The notes beneath the pieces were generated by a model. That model made no database searches and had not been told where the DNA came from. It worked only from the letters and a program-made list of their open reading frames with translations. Shown here in pieces: positions 20,593-31,947 of a DNA stretch of 64,000 nucleotides (position 1 is its first letter; every line of letters starts with the position of its first letter). A program made the translations under genes and the position numbers. Origin of the DNA: Adiantum capillus-veneris (lineage: Eukaryota; Streptophyta; Polypodiopsida; Polypodiales; Pteridaceae); the NCBI GenBank assembly GCA_014529385.2, contig CM043960.1, forward strand, positions 120,788,543 to 120,852,542. The letters are read 5' to 3'.

Positions 20593-20780
20593 GTAGGTGG
20601 TCATATTCTTGGGATAAGGTTTATGCTTGCTATGCTTATTTCCGTAAAAACTATTCTCTTTGAAGCCCTTAGCTTAAATAACTATAGTAGGTGGCCATAT
20701 TCTTGAGATAAGTTCTATGCTTGCTTGCTTATTTCCTAAAAAACTATTCGCTCTGAAGCCCTTAGCTTAAATAACTATAG
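20593..20780 (+). repeat. Two-unit tandem duplication, 94 bp
   Basis: Units 20593-20686 and 20687-20780 both run from GTAGGTGGYCATATTCTTG to GCTTAAATAACTATAG, with several substitutions. No gene is present. Confidence 0.9.
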
Positions 20781-20984
20781 GATAGGCTACTTATAGAACT
20801 ATTCATTTTGATTTGATCCATAGCAATTATGCTTATCAATTGTTATCTATGATGAAAATTCTAACTTTACATTACTCTTCTACTAAGAAATAGTTAACAT
20901 CATTACGTTTAACTTTTAACATGGATAACAACTAATAAGCTCTTTGACACTTGTAATATCGATTCAAAGCTAACAAAATCTTAT

Positions 20985-21189
20985 CTTGTTTATATGGATG
21001 CAGGTAAGAGTCCTATCTTGTGTAAAGATGTTTAGGCTTGTTGATGTCTGTTGACCTTAAAGATGAATAACTACTTCATCTATAGACTTGTTTATATGGA
21101 TGCAGGTAAGAGTCCTATCTTTGTGTAAAGATGTTTAGGCTTGTTGATGTCTGGTGACCTTAAAGATGAATAACTACTTCATCTATAGA
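20985..21189 (+). repeat. Two-unit tandem duplication, 102 bp
   Basis: Units starting at 20985 and 21087 share CTTGTTTATATGGATGCAGG through ACTTCATCTATAGACTT with only about two differences, so this duplication is younger than its neighbours. Confidence 0.92.
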
Positions 21190-21397
21190 CTTTCTTGTCC
21201 AAATATATAGGATAACTAGAATGATTCTTTACTTTGTTTGAATTGTATAAAAATAATTCTAATATAAAATTTTTCTTGTGCAACTAATTTCATGTTGTTT
21301 GGAGCCCATTGTCTTTTGAACAAGATGTTCTTTCATGTTTAAATATTATACTCAAAACAACAACAAAACACACACACATGCGATCTCGTTCATTATC

Positions 21398-21660
21398 ATG
21401 CATCTCCTTGCATAATTTTCTCATTTGATTCATTTAATACAAAGTTGAGGTTACTTAAAAACTCACTAGAATTTTATGCTCTTTCATTTGTCATAATGCA
21501 TGTTATGTGTGTTTTAAAAGAGGGAAGTATCATGCATCACTCGTTGCATAATTTGCTCATTTGACTCATTTAATACATAATTCAAGTTACTTAAAAACTC
21601 ACTAGTATTTTATGCTCTCTCATTTTTCATGTGGCATGTTATGTGTGTATATGAGAGAGA
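21398..21660 (+). repeat. Two-unit tandem duplication, about 133 bp
   Basis: Units starting at about 21398 and 21531 share CATGCATCWC, TTGCATAATTT, CTCATTTGA, TTTAATACA, ACTTAAAAACTCACTAG and GCATGTTATGTGTG. The second unit ends in a short (GA)n run (21655-21669). Confidence 0.85.
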
Positions 21661-21849
21661 GAGAGAGATCATTTACTTTGCACATTAATCTTATATTCAA
21701 AACTTTTGTTAGTGATAATTGACGAAAAAGAGATGCAATTAAAATTCTAAAGTGACTTGTCTTTCTCTCTACAATGTAAAAGAAAGCTCATTTTTAAATT
21801 ATGATTTAGCTTGTTCAACTTCAAGAATTTAGTGTGGTACATTTCTATG

Positions 21850-23515
21850 CTAAGATGGACCATCATTATAGCAAGATTCAAAGATGGGAGTATGTGTTGC
21901 TTCTCTTCCTGAGCAGGGTAAAAGTGATAAATTCATTTATGCTCCCTTACATAGTCTTGACTAGTTCGCTTCTCAAGCTAGCCAAGTGCAATTGGAAGGA
22001 TTTCAGTGAAAATATTTTATGGAAAAATAACAACAAATATGTGAAGCCTTGGCAGTGGGCCCGCCAGTGGAGCAAGGAGACTGAGGGATTCTCAACCTTG
22101 TTATTCATGCCAATGTGCCAAATTTCTAACGACAATCTCAAAGCAAGACGAGCCATGGCCTATTATGACAAAGAATATGATTGGCAAGACAAAGATATTC
22201 TCTCAAGCTGGCTAGTGGAAAGGCCTCAAGGTGCATGACAAGTTGTTCACCCCCTCAGTGGTCTAGGCTTAGACTTGGAGGAACAACGAGCGAGTTAGTG
22301 AGGAGGTGTACGAGAGCTTTAGAGGCGCTAGAGTAGGGAGATCTAGCCAGGTATTTCCAAAACTCCATCAATCACTGGTCCTCGTGGGTATCCCAAGTAG
22401 GAAACATACCTTTTAACACCTTTTTGGAGAGATGCGACCATAAAGATGAACAATAAAGGGCTCAAGCATATGGAGCATTTTTAAGACAACAATAAGAGGA
22501 GATGGAAAGTGATAGACCAACTGGCTTCCCAATTCATCAATCTCAGTGGGACAGAAAGACTTTTGGTCATCATAGTTTTGGAAGGGCTAGACAAATATTG
22601 TATGCTGGTGTGTGAGTCCTAGTTCGAGTGGAAAGCCTGGCGCTGACCCAAGAATAGACACTTTGGTAATCCAAAAACCAAGGATGTCTACCTCACACTT
22701 ATAGCCTTGTCTGATTGGTTCTTCCCCTTAACAAGCAATGGGGAAAACAATGGACACATGCAAGATGAGTGGTGATTATGAATAACATCTAGATTTCCCA
22801 ATGGCCACTAGAGATGAAGGTCTTCATATGGAAGGTATCATGGGGTGGTGATTATGAATAACATCTAGATTTCCCAATGGCCACTAGAGATGAAGGTCTT
22901 CATATGGAAGGTATCATGGGGGCTTTGCCAACAAGAGTAAAGGTTCATGTCAGAGGATTGGCTGAGATAGATGTTCGGGTTGAAAAATGGTGTGTGAGGA
23001 CCTTTCTCAACTGTTCAAGGAGTGCTCGGCTACTAGCGGCCTCACAGGAAAAATTTGCAAGTGCGTCCAAAGGACTTGGAGAATAGGGTTCTTCAAGAAG
23101 GACATGTTCCTTGGCGGGATGGTGATGAAAAGCCAAGTTCTTTTGGTATGCACACAATTCGTTAGCTTTAACTACTTAAAGCAATCTAGAAGTCTAGGAT
23201 CTATCTGGTGTTTGAGAATGCTATGGTAATTGCTAGCTTCATAGAGATTGTCCAAGAAAGCAAGGAACTAATTGTCTCCACTGGTAAAAGGAAGAAATCA
23301 TATGAGTGATATAGGGCCATCAATGCCATTCTGATGGGGTAAAGATGACTTGAAGCTGGGTAGTTGATTGCTCTTTGAGAAGCTTGATAGCTTTTTGTTG
23401 TAATATGATGCCCCTCATTGCTCATCACGAACTTGAGGTTGCTCTATACATTTATTTTGGGGAATACAATACATCCACTGGCTCTTGTGAGTTTTGGAAT
23501 AAAATAAAATAAAGT
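21850..23515 (+). mobile_element. LINE 3' fragment with internal 76-bp duplication
   Basis: It begins within the ORF2 region after the reverse-transcriptase core (RWEYVLLLFLSRVKVINSF, MLPYIVLTSSLLKLAKCNWK, WKNNNKYVKPWQWAR), which aligns with the LINEs at 62800 and 25470. Later pieces of the C-terminal zinc region (GKICKCVQRTWRIGFFKKD) lie at about 23046-23105. Frames are broken many times. The end near 23490-23515 resembles the LINE 3' end (CTCTTGTGAGTTTTG), followed by AATAAAATAAAATAAAG instead of pure poly(A). Confidence 0.85.
22771..22922 (+). repeat. Exact 76-bp tandem duplication
   Basis: 22771-22846 and 22847-22922 appear identical over at least 75 bases and lie inside the LINE fragment. 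The perfect match inside an otherwise decayed element shows a much later replication or repair event. Confidence 0.95.
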
Positions 23516-23861
23516 AATTTGTAGTTTCTTTTTGCACCAAGGATCATTTATAGAAATATGGCTTCACATAAAAACTAGACCATGTCGTAGAATCCTCTAC
23601 AAATTACCCACAAACATAAAGACAATTTTTAAATCACTTCAAAAGTTTACACATAATCTCAGCTACAAAATGTTAAGAGATACATGGTTACAAATTGTGA
23701 GTTTTGAAAAACAAAGACAAAAACAAGGAATACATCTTTGTAGACTAAACTGCCATTTTTAGCTTCTTCTTTTGGTTGATGAACATGAGAACACAAAAAG
23801 ATGATCTTCCAGGTGTGGTTGAAATTGACCATATAGTAGTGCTTTTATGACAAATACAAGA
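23516..23861. other. No supportable gene
   Basis: A/T-rich sequence with short open frames only. No repeat was recognised. Confidence 0.3.
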
Positions 23862-24191
23862 TCAAGACACAAGTGTATTGGAAAGAGTCTCTTGAGGGTG
23901 CAACCATGTAAGAAAAACAAGTGTAGCAATAGCTGCAACAATTGCCACAACCTCACCACTATGAAGAGCTTGAAGGAAAGTGCGATGTGAGAGTTGTTTG
24001 GCAAGCTCAAATGCATCTTCTAATGATGTCATGTAATTTGGAACTAACAGGACCTTTACAACAACTGTGGTGGTCCAGGTCACAATCATGTGAGGGATTG
24101 CATATAAAGCTATCAATATGACCACTATAACCCCAAGATCGGTACCCACTAGTAATGAAAAATGTAAGGTGGATCGACATTCTGAGAACAT
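23862..24191 (-). CDS. Unidentified hydrophobic coding stretch (uncertain)
   Basis: A 109-codon minus-strand frame with two hydrophobic segments, about residues 12-36 (LVGTDLGVIVVILIALYAIP) and 80-95 (VVAIVAAIATLVFLTWLH), separated by an amphipathic part (MTSLEDAFELAKQLSHRTF). This could be an exon of a membrane protein. Just upstream, near 24204-24211, CAG|GTAGGTATC on the minus strand resembles a donor. No family is recognised and no flanking exon can be proven, so chance openness is possible. Confidence 0.25.
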   Translation of the reverse strand: MFSECRSTLHFSLLVGTDLGVIVVILIALYAIPHMIVTWTTTVVVKVLLVPNYMTSLEDAFELAKQLSHRTFLQALHSGEVVAIVAAIATLVFLTWLHPQETLSNTLVS

Positions 24192-24436
24192 GGATACCTA
24201 CCTGACCAGAAAACATCAAAATTTGTTTTGAGTCCACATTTATAAACAAAAGTAAAAGTTCTTTTCAATTTCATCCATTTTGAAGCCTAACATTAAGTGA
24301 TTCATTGATAAATTGCTACAATCAAAGGTTGATTAACGAGATAATAAATTGTTGAAAGGTTTCTCATGGGATCAGCTTAAGGGCTACATCTAGAGTTAAT
24401 GCATGGAATAAATTCATAGTGAGCTTATAGCCCTCT

Positions 24437-24500
<64 letters not shown>
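24437..24500. repeat. (GA)n microsatellite
   Basis: About 32 GA units. 24501-25084 contains no gene I can support; an overlapping pair of ~110-codon frames (24733-25096) is unrecognised. Confidence 0.95.
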
Positions 24501-24503
<3 letters not shown>

Positions 24504-25084
24504 ACAAGGAAATGGTGCATTTATCAATCCTAATGAGGTATGACTATAAGCAATAACTAGTCTTCCAAGGATTTGCGTGAGACGATCCAAAACCATGTGT
24601 GTTCTCTCACGCTCTCTCATGTTGTGTCTCATCAAATCCTAAGAAGCCCGGTGATTGAGGTACTAGATTGTCAATTTGTCAGTATGTGATCACAATTTTG
24701 GACCCATTTGTTTGAGGCAAACCTACCAAGGTTCACCTAGTGTCATCACACAACACGTCATTGCAAGGTGGAGGATCTAGAAGGCGACGCCGCATAGACA
24801 ACCACCTGTCCATGGCAAGTGCAACCAAGAGGATCACCCGAGGCACCAATGTCAGGGAAGTTTTTGTTAAAGCAATGGGCTTCCACTTTCTGCACGAAAG
24901 TTTTTGTGGCACCGAGGTTACTAGAAAGGTTCCATTATGTGCAATGAGGTGTTGTGCTAGATATCCCAGAATAACAAACACACCTATGTGCATGCGCGCA
25001 CACACACTCACTTGGTCAAGTACTCCGTTTCTGGTTTCTTTTCCTAGAGGGTGGTTCACATTGACTCCATCAAAGCTTTGTTAC

Positions 25085-26777
25085 GATGTTGGATAATTAC
25101 AATTACAAGGTGATATTCAAGGATTGGTTTTGCCGCGCAATGACCAACTCCTAGCCAAAATGTTCGCAGATGACTCCCTCCTTTTCCTAAAAGCCTGCCC
25201 CTAGGTTCTCAAGAAGGCATTAGAGATCGTGCACACTTTTGCCATGTCTTCAGGTTCGAAGTGCAATATTGAGAAGTCAAGACTGATCTCTCTTACAAAA
25301 GATGACACATTTGACCCATCAGACTGGTCAGGGGGGAGGTCGTCACTAAAGGAAAGATGTTTCGACATTTGGGTGCCCCTTTGGGAGTAGATGTTTCTCA
25401 CAAACAACAATTTTAGTGGGTCTTGGAGAAGGTTAAAAAAAAAAGAAAAGGTGGGAGTTTGTGTTGCTGCCCTTCCCAAGCCGAATAAAAGTGATCAACT
25501 CATTCATGCTCCCTTACATTGCCTTCACTAGTCCTCTCCTCAAAATAGCAAGATGCAACTGGAAGGAGTTCTCGAAACCTGTTAAGAGATTCTTATGGAA
25601 GAACAACACCAAAGTCTCGTCGCCATGGCAGTGGGAAAAATGGGAATTGATTGCTCGTCCGACTTCCCAAGGTGGCCTCGGAATTCACAACCCGGTCCTG
25701 CATGTCCAAGCCTTTTGTGCCGAGTTTGTGGTTGCTTTAGCAAAGCAAGATCAAGCCTAGGCTATCATGACCAAGGATATGATTGACAAATCAAAGCTTT
25801 GCTCTAAAGGAGGACAATGGAAACAGATCAAGATGCACGATAAAATCTTAGCACCTGGATGGGCTACTTTGAAATTGGGGGGTTAATGGGAGAGCTAGTT
25901 CAAAAATGCAACTGTGCCACTAGGGTCTTGGAATGGGGGGAACTAACCAGTTACTTTCAGAACTCCACTACGTACTAGTCCATTTGGCTTTCAAACACGA
26001 CTGCTGTTAATCTAAAAATCTAAACCTTTACTGGAGGGAAATAGCAAGAGAGCTAAACAATAAAGGCCTCCAACGACCAATCCACTTCTGAGATGAAACC
26101 AACAAGCACGGGAAACCTTCTGAAGATTTAGCCGATCAACTTCAGCTGAATGGCATGGAGAATATGCTTGTTTGTAGAGTTCTTGAAGGCGTGAACAACG
26201 GTCTAATGCCAATTCAAGACTCTACGTTTGAGTGGAAAGCCTGGAAATGGCCCAAAGATAGTTTTTTTTTCAAACCCCAAACCAAGATCATATATAGAAT
26301 GTCCAACCATAAGAGGTTTGGCAGGGAAGGTGTGCAAATGGATTCAAAGAACGTGGAAGATTGGTTTCTTCAAGAAGGATCTTTCTCTTGGAGGAAAATG
26401 CTTTCGGAGTCCTGCCCTTCTTATCAGTACCCAAATTATTAGCTTTTGCTTCTTCTACAATATCTGGAAGGTGAGGAACTACCGTCTCTTCAATAATGAA
26501 GTTTTTGTGGCCAGTTTCTCCGTAATTATTCAAGAAAGCAAAGAATTGATATATACGATAAGTAAAAGGCATGACTCATATGATTGGATTTGGGCAACAC
26601 AAGCCATTCGATCAAAGCCTTTACGGTTGTAAAGTTTGATGTAATATCCACCTCTCAAGGCTTGGCTTGGGCTTGAGATTGATCTGTAATTTTCTGTTCT
26701 CTTTCTAATACAATCACTCACAATTGTGAGTTTTGCAAAAAAAAAAAAAAAGGGATGTTGGATAATTACAATTACAA
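25085..26777 (+). mobile_element. 5'-truncated LINE insertion with perfect 24-bp target duplication
   Basis: The insert (25109-26753) starts inside the reverse transcriptase just before the catalytic FADD motif (QLLAKMFADDSLLFLKACP). It continues through the C-terminal part of ORF2, with several stops and frameshifts, to the zinc region (GKVCKWIQRTWKIGFFKKDL) and the 3' end: palindrome CTCACAATTGTGAG (26717-26730), TTTTGC and about 15 A. Identical 24-base copies at 25085-25108 and 26754-26777, beginning GATGTTGGATAATTAC, are the target-site duplication. This shows target-primed insertion with the usual 5' truncation. It has no coding function. Confidence 0.93.
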
Positions 26778-27829
26778 AGCCAAATTGGGGAGGCAATTGA
26801 AGTGCCATGGGAGCCACCACCTTGACCTTGTAGATGCTCCTCCTAAAAGCTTTACCTTACCACCGAGGTATTATGGTTTATTTGAATGGGATAAAGTGGG
26901 GCTTGTGATAGACAATGGGAATTCATGATTAGTCATAGTGTGCATAGTTAACTAGTGCACATACTCACAAGCAAGGGGAAAGGGATGAAGTGCATCCATG
27001 GAAGTTTGAGATGGTTAATAAAGAGTGAGGAATGAAAATAAATGTGTGCAAGACTTAGTGTATGTGAGCAAGAAAGTGACTGGGTAAGATGAGAGAAGAC
27101 TTGTTGATAGAAAAAAAAAGCATCAAGTATGTGATTTTCATGAAATAGCTCCAATATGGGGCCCAATTTATTCCTCCTAAATTTTAAGGGTAGGTGGCAA
27201 GGGGAAGGCATGGAGGGGGTCTATTTATGATAGGGTATCCATTTGTTTAGCAAAAATATTTAAAAAATCATGAGATATGCTTGTTTTCCTTCTTTTTCTT
27301 ATGAGCCAAAGGCAGGTGACCCACGTCACATGATTATTTTTTTATTCCTCAATTATGCATCACATGGGTGGGATCCTAAAGATGCTCCTTTTCTCCATAA
27401 TGTCATGAAGTCATCTTGTATGCATACTAGTAGACTACCTTGTATACATTAGTACCTTATTAGGAAATACACATGGTAGTCCCCAACGCTCGACCATTCT
27501 AGACTCACTCATCTCATAGATAAAACCGTTTTTATCTCTCTTTCCATAGCTATTTACATCTCTAGCCTTTATTCCCTTATAGACGTTGTCGTGTCGCCGT
27601 TGAAATCCTCAGCGTTGCACCAAGCATTGCTGCCCATGAGACCCATTCCTCCGTTTGCACTTCTGTATTTCTTTCTAGAGTATGTACAAGGTAGAGTTTA
27701 TTGAAGCCAAGTTTTTTTTTAGTTTTTTTTTTAGGAGACTACTCTTAGTTATATATAGGTGGGCTATGAAAAGAATTTATCAAGAGTTCCCTTTGTTATT
27801 CACCTTTTTGACAACTTCTCTCCAAACTG
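26778..27829. other. No supportable gene
   Basis: Continuation of the target locus beyond the LINE, rich in A/T. A short coding-looking piece at 26863-26928 (RYYGLFEWDKVGLVIDNGNS) ends at a stop and could not be tied to a gene. Confidence 0.3.
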
Positions 27830-28530
27830 TATTCAAGAATCCTCTTCGAAGCTTGAAAAGCTAAGTGGACCACTCTAATATGGAGCGCATGAAGCATGTG
27901 AAGGCCTCCCTCCATTCCAGTGATGATGGTGCTTTGTTGCACTTTTTTAGAATCTCCCACATGTAGACCTCTAGCTTCAGAAAACTCCAACTTGGGCAAT
28001 AATTCTATCATGTATCTTAGTCTCCGTCCATGGGCCTCCTTGCAATTAGAGCTCTTCTTTGTCAATTATATCCCAATCAATGATTGCCCAATCCTACCTT
28101 TTGTTTGTTAAGGAGACTACTAGCTTTGCACACATGGATTTTGTGTGTAGTACTAGGTCCACGATCCCAATGCCACCTAGGTCCTTGGGTCTCACTACCC
28201 ATTTCCATTTTCCACAGTGCCATGGGGTTTCAAAAATTCTTTCCAATTGTATTTGGCCATTTTCAGAATCGGCGAGACAAAGGATATATAAGGAATCATG
28301 AAGGAGTTAATCATAGTCACTCTACTGTGGAAAGGGAGAAGTGTGTATTCCACCTTCTCATCTTACTGCTAAGTTTGTTTAGGACCCAATTGAATCTTTG
28401 ATTGTCCGAGATGTCCACCCTAGTGGTGCACCGAGGTGTCTGAAACTTTGTCTCTTAAGATAACCTCCCCCGACCATTTGTTGGGTTCAAACAAGTCGTT
28501 TTTCATGAGTGATAGCAATCTTGATTTTTT
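27830..28530 (-). mobile_element. Minus-strand LINE fragment
   Basis: On the minus strand broken frames match LINE ORF2 after the RT core: KNDLFEPNKWSGEVI, a degraded FRHLG/VD...QRF region, MINSFMIPYISFVSPILKM, AKYNWKEFLKP, then KDLGGIGIVDLVLHTKSMC and IMIKDMID-like pieces down to about 27840. Several frameshifts. Neither end shows poly(A) or a target duplication. Confidence 0.8.
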
Positions 28531-28739
28531 GATGTTGCATCTTTTTTTTTCTTGTTGCAATACTCACATAGACTCATCTAATATATGAAAACAAAAAAAG
28601 GATTACAATTTTTTGGCATACTCATTTTTGAAGTGTTGTATTAGCTCAAAATAGAATGTATATAAAGGCCCAAGCAAGTCGAATCGTAACACATGATTAC
28701 AACTTAACGATGCTCAAACAGAGCAGCACTCACAACTTT

Positions 28740-28865
28740 TTTGATGTAGCACTGACATCTTTTTGTTTTTGGTCATACGCACAATTGTGAGTGGAAGAGC
28801 TATATTAACTCATGAATGGATACACGAAAGGTCTCAGGTGCCGGCTGTGCCTTGAGAAGCCAGTA
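28740..28865 (-). mobile_element. LINE 3'-end remnant, minus strand
   Basis: Read on the minus strand, CTTCTCAAGGC, then CACTCACAATTGTG and an AAAAACAAAAA tail repeat the layout of the 3' ends at 26640-26751 and 34935-35029. It probably belongs to the same old insertion as 27830-28530 or to a second one; its order relative to that fragment suggests rearrangement. Confidence 0.55.
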
Positions 28866-28946
28866 GATACATAAGGGAACAAGGATAGTCACTTAAACAG
28901 TTCCAATTGAAAATTCTTAAGTGATTGATAAGTAGAGTCCCATATA

Positions 28947-29227
28947 TCACAAGAAAATTTAGGAATTTTCTCATGTAGGAAAACGGAGTCTTTCTCAATG
29001 TGTTTCATACAATGCATAACATCATGAGCTTCTGCTCCAGAGGCACCGCATACCTAGCTAGGTACGATTGGGGGCAGGGGAACCCCGGCTCGCCCATCGG
29101 GCCGACGGTCCCCTACCCCCAATCATACCTAGCTAGATATACGGTGCCTCCCTCATAGAAGCTCATGATGTTGAGGTAAGTCACAATGTGGGAAATATTG
29201 TGAGAATTTGTTCAAAACTTCTTGTGA
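28947..29227. mobile_element. Foldback (MITE-like) element F, copy 2
   Basis: 281 bp with the TCACAAGAA... / CTTCTTGTGA ends and the same long stem as 4198-4483. The loop differs: CCGGCTCGCCCATCGGG instead of a C run. The stem pairs over about 60 bases per side with few mismatches. TA dinucleotides flank both ends, a possible short target duplication. Confidence 0.75.
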
Positions 29228-29387
29228 TAGTTGATATTGTTTGGGTTTGGAGACAAATTGCTTCATTATTGCCGTTTTTTGGGAGGTCATTTATGATAAA
29301 CTACATGCCAAGCACTCAAAAACGGATCTGGATTGTCGAAAAGGAATAAAGATTAGAAAACCTTGAAGAATCCAACCAAAATAGATA

Positions 29388-29569
29388 CAAGGGGTATTTT
29401 GGGAATTTTGGAAATTTGAGAGGTATTTCTGGAATTCCACAACTTACAGGGGTATTATGGTAATTGTCCTTTTTTTCTTCTAAGCTGGAAAGCAAAAAGA
29501 GAGACAAAAAGACTTTCCCGTTTTCTATTAGATGCACCTGAGCATCTCCTCTGATGCGTACCATGTGTG

Positions 29570-29617
<48 letters not shown>

Positions 29618-30328
29618 TTCCAAACACACAAAATTCTTTTCCTTGAATTTGGATTTTTACACTATTTTTCTCTATTTTGGGATGGACTTTCTCCTTTTCC
29701 CCTTTCCCTCTATCGGCATTTTTGAAACTGAAAACAACACGATATTAAGTTGAGACACATTTTTCCCGAACACTACTACCCTCGGAAAAATCTGATGCTT
29801 TTTCCTTTGAAGACAGAGAAAATTTACTCTTTCCCTCTCTCTATCTCATCCACGTCCATGCCCATGCGAATGTCCCCCCCCCCCCCAAAACAGACCCACC
29901 TTTCTTTTTTCACTAAGTTTACCTTTCATCTAAACTCTGTTAACTTCTCTTAACTAATATGTCCCTCTAATCTTTTTCCCATTTCCTTTTATAGGAATCA
30001 CCAAAGATGCTTTTATAAAAACGAAGTGGGAGAAAGGAAGGGGGGTTTGGGAGGGATGCACATGGACGTGACAAAGAGAGGGATTTCCTCTATGTTCAAA
30101 GCGGTAAATTTATTCCGAGGGCACCATTGTTCGGAGAAAATGTGTCTCGACTTAATATCGTGCTATTTTCAGTTTCAAAAATTCCAATTGAGAGCAAGGG
30201 GAAAGGGAGGAAAATAGTGTGAAAACCCAAAAATTAAACATAAATTTATAAAAGAAAAAAATACCCCTCAAATTTCACGAATTCCGTAAATGCCCTCCAA
30301 ATTTCCCAAAACTTCCAATATACCCCTG
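29388..30328. repeat. ~0.95-kb imperfect inverted repeat (foldback structure)
   Basis: The outer ends CAAGGGGTATTTTGG and (as complement) CAGGGGTATATTGG pair, and further blocks pair in order: GAATTTTGGAAATTTG, TTACACTATTTT, TTTTTGAAACTGAAAA, CACGATATTAAG, GAGACACATTTT, CCCTCGG, CACGTCCATG. The left arm carries an extra ~150 bp including a (GA)n run at 29571-29614. The loop is at about 29890-30030 and contains a C run (29875-29886) near its left edge. No transposase is visible. It may be a large foldback transposon or an inverted duplication able to give long hairpin RNA. Confidence 0.75.
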
Positions 30329-31465
30329 GTTGTGAGATTAAATATCTCAAAAAAAAAGAAAAAAATTTGTGGCTTTTTGTAAGAAGACAGATTGTCTATC
30401 GATAGAAAATGCTAAAACTAGAATTTCCGTAGAAAATGCTAAAACTAGAATTTCGGTTGGTTATGAAGGCTTTGGAGATGGATTGCTTCATTATTTGCCC
30501 TTTTGGGAAATTTCCTCTTCAAAAATTCAAGGAAAGGGACTTTGTATGCTTGGAAAAATGGATTTTCCCAGATTTTTTGTGTGGAAGGCGAGGGTGGTGA
30601 CGCCTGGAGAAAAGGCAGGGTGGTGCTGACGCATGGAGCGAGCTGAAAAAAGATCAGCGACAGTGTTTGTGTCGTGCTGACTGAGGTGGGAAGACATGAT
30701 GATCAAGGACATCAGGGGAGGAGGTGCTTGATGAAGTTCGTGAGCACAACAGGCAGTGCACAACTGCAAACAGGGGTACCGATGCTTTTGTCAGATCGGC
30801 TTGAGGGAATGTTAGGATGCGGAGCGCATCGTGAGGGAGGGCAAGATGCGCAAGACAAAGCCCAGCTTTCCTGTGTGGTAGACAGGACTATTGGAAGATG
30901 CACGACGAGCAGAATTTGCACGAGAGAGAGAGAACACTTGGAGCTACATAGATCTTGCGATGTAGGAAGCAATGTTTAGACAGGGCTCCGATGAGCTGAT
31001 GGAGGAGGCCGATCTGCAGAATATGGGGGGCTGAGGTGCACCCAGAGAGAGACAGAGAGAGAGAGAGAGAGAGGTGTCTGTAGACGCTGATGGCGATGGG
31101 GACGGGCGCGAGGGCAGCTTCTGTTCATGGCAACAGGCCAATTCACTTTTAAGTTTTGTTTTAGAATTTGGAAGATTCTCTTGGGATCACGACGGGTAAT
31201 TAATTAATGGTGTGCAAAACAACCCAGTATGTCCCTGCCAAACAAATGAAAAAAAGATTGTGCAGACATACTTTGAGTGTTTGCTTCCACTCATCAAAGT
31301 CCCTTTTTCTTTTTTGGGACAGAGAGAATTTATTCCTCAATTTCCTGTATGATACCTTCAAATTTGGTCATCGTAGCAAAATTCGTAGGGATTCTTTCAA
31401 AAACTAGGTTTCTTAATTTCCAAGTTTGTTTGAGATAGCAAAATTGGATAATCTGTGTACAAATT
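30329..31465. other. No supportable gene
   Basis: It contains a two-copy 27-bp tandem repeat (AGAAAATGCTAAAACTAGAA) at about 30400-30455 and a (GA)n run at 31050-31072. Open frames of 80-101 codons on both strands are unrecognised. Confidence 0.35.
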
Positions 31466-31485
31466 AGAATGGCTTAGTTTTTTTC

Positions 31486-31947
31486 TTTTTGGGTTTTGTA
31501 TACGTCCCTTGCAACGCAAAGGATAGAGCTAAACTGTGGATGCAGCTCAAGGATACTCAGATCAAAGGGGAGTGGCTGATGGTTGGAGATTTCAATATGG
31601 TTGAGAAAAACAAGGACAGAACAGGCTCCGCCAATATACTGGCTGGCTCAGAAAAGTCTAAATGGTTGAGCTTATGTGAGAAGTGGGCCATGATTGACTT
31701 GTGGGAAGTGGGCCCTTGGAATAGCATGCCTGGATTCGCATACACGAGCCTTCAGTATGCCCGCACTGCCTCCCGGCTAGACAAATGCTACTACTCTCAT
31801 CAAGCTAACTGGATCTCATCAACGTTAGAGATGAAGGTAATCTCAACAAAAAGCCTTTCCGATCACATGCCATTACACTTACAACTCAAGAAAGAATGGG
31901 GGGGGGGGGGGGATCCCCGGGAGGGGAAAAAAAGCTCCTTATTATAA
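31486..31947 (+). pseudogene. LINE ORF2: C-terminal half of APE-type endonuclease
   Basis: The open frame shows the endonuclease motifs VPCNAKDRAKLW (the 'YGP' region), MVGDFNMVE (GDFN), TASRLDKCYY and the catalytic SDHMPLHLQL. The first motifs (WNV, QE) are absent because of 5' truncation. The frame is lost at a 15-G run (31897-31911) that replaces the sequence found at 53050-53070 in related copies. This domain would nick genomic DNA to prime reverse transcription. Confidence 0.85.

Noticed and set aside
24733-25096. Overlapping ~110-codon frames on both strands
   Set aside because: Neither resembles a known protein and they are interrupted by the LINE target site; openness on both strands suggests chance.
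26863-26928. Short peptide GLVIDNG, reminiscent of actin-related proteins
   Set aside because: Only about seven residues are suggestive, the frame ends at once and no flanking exon was found.
30674-30979. 101-codon plus-strand frame with an overlapping 86-codon minus-strand frame
   Set aside because: No domain, no repeat copy, and both strands are equally open, as expected for a locally G/C-richer stretch.
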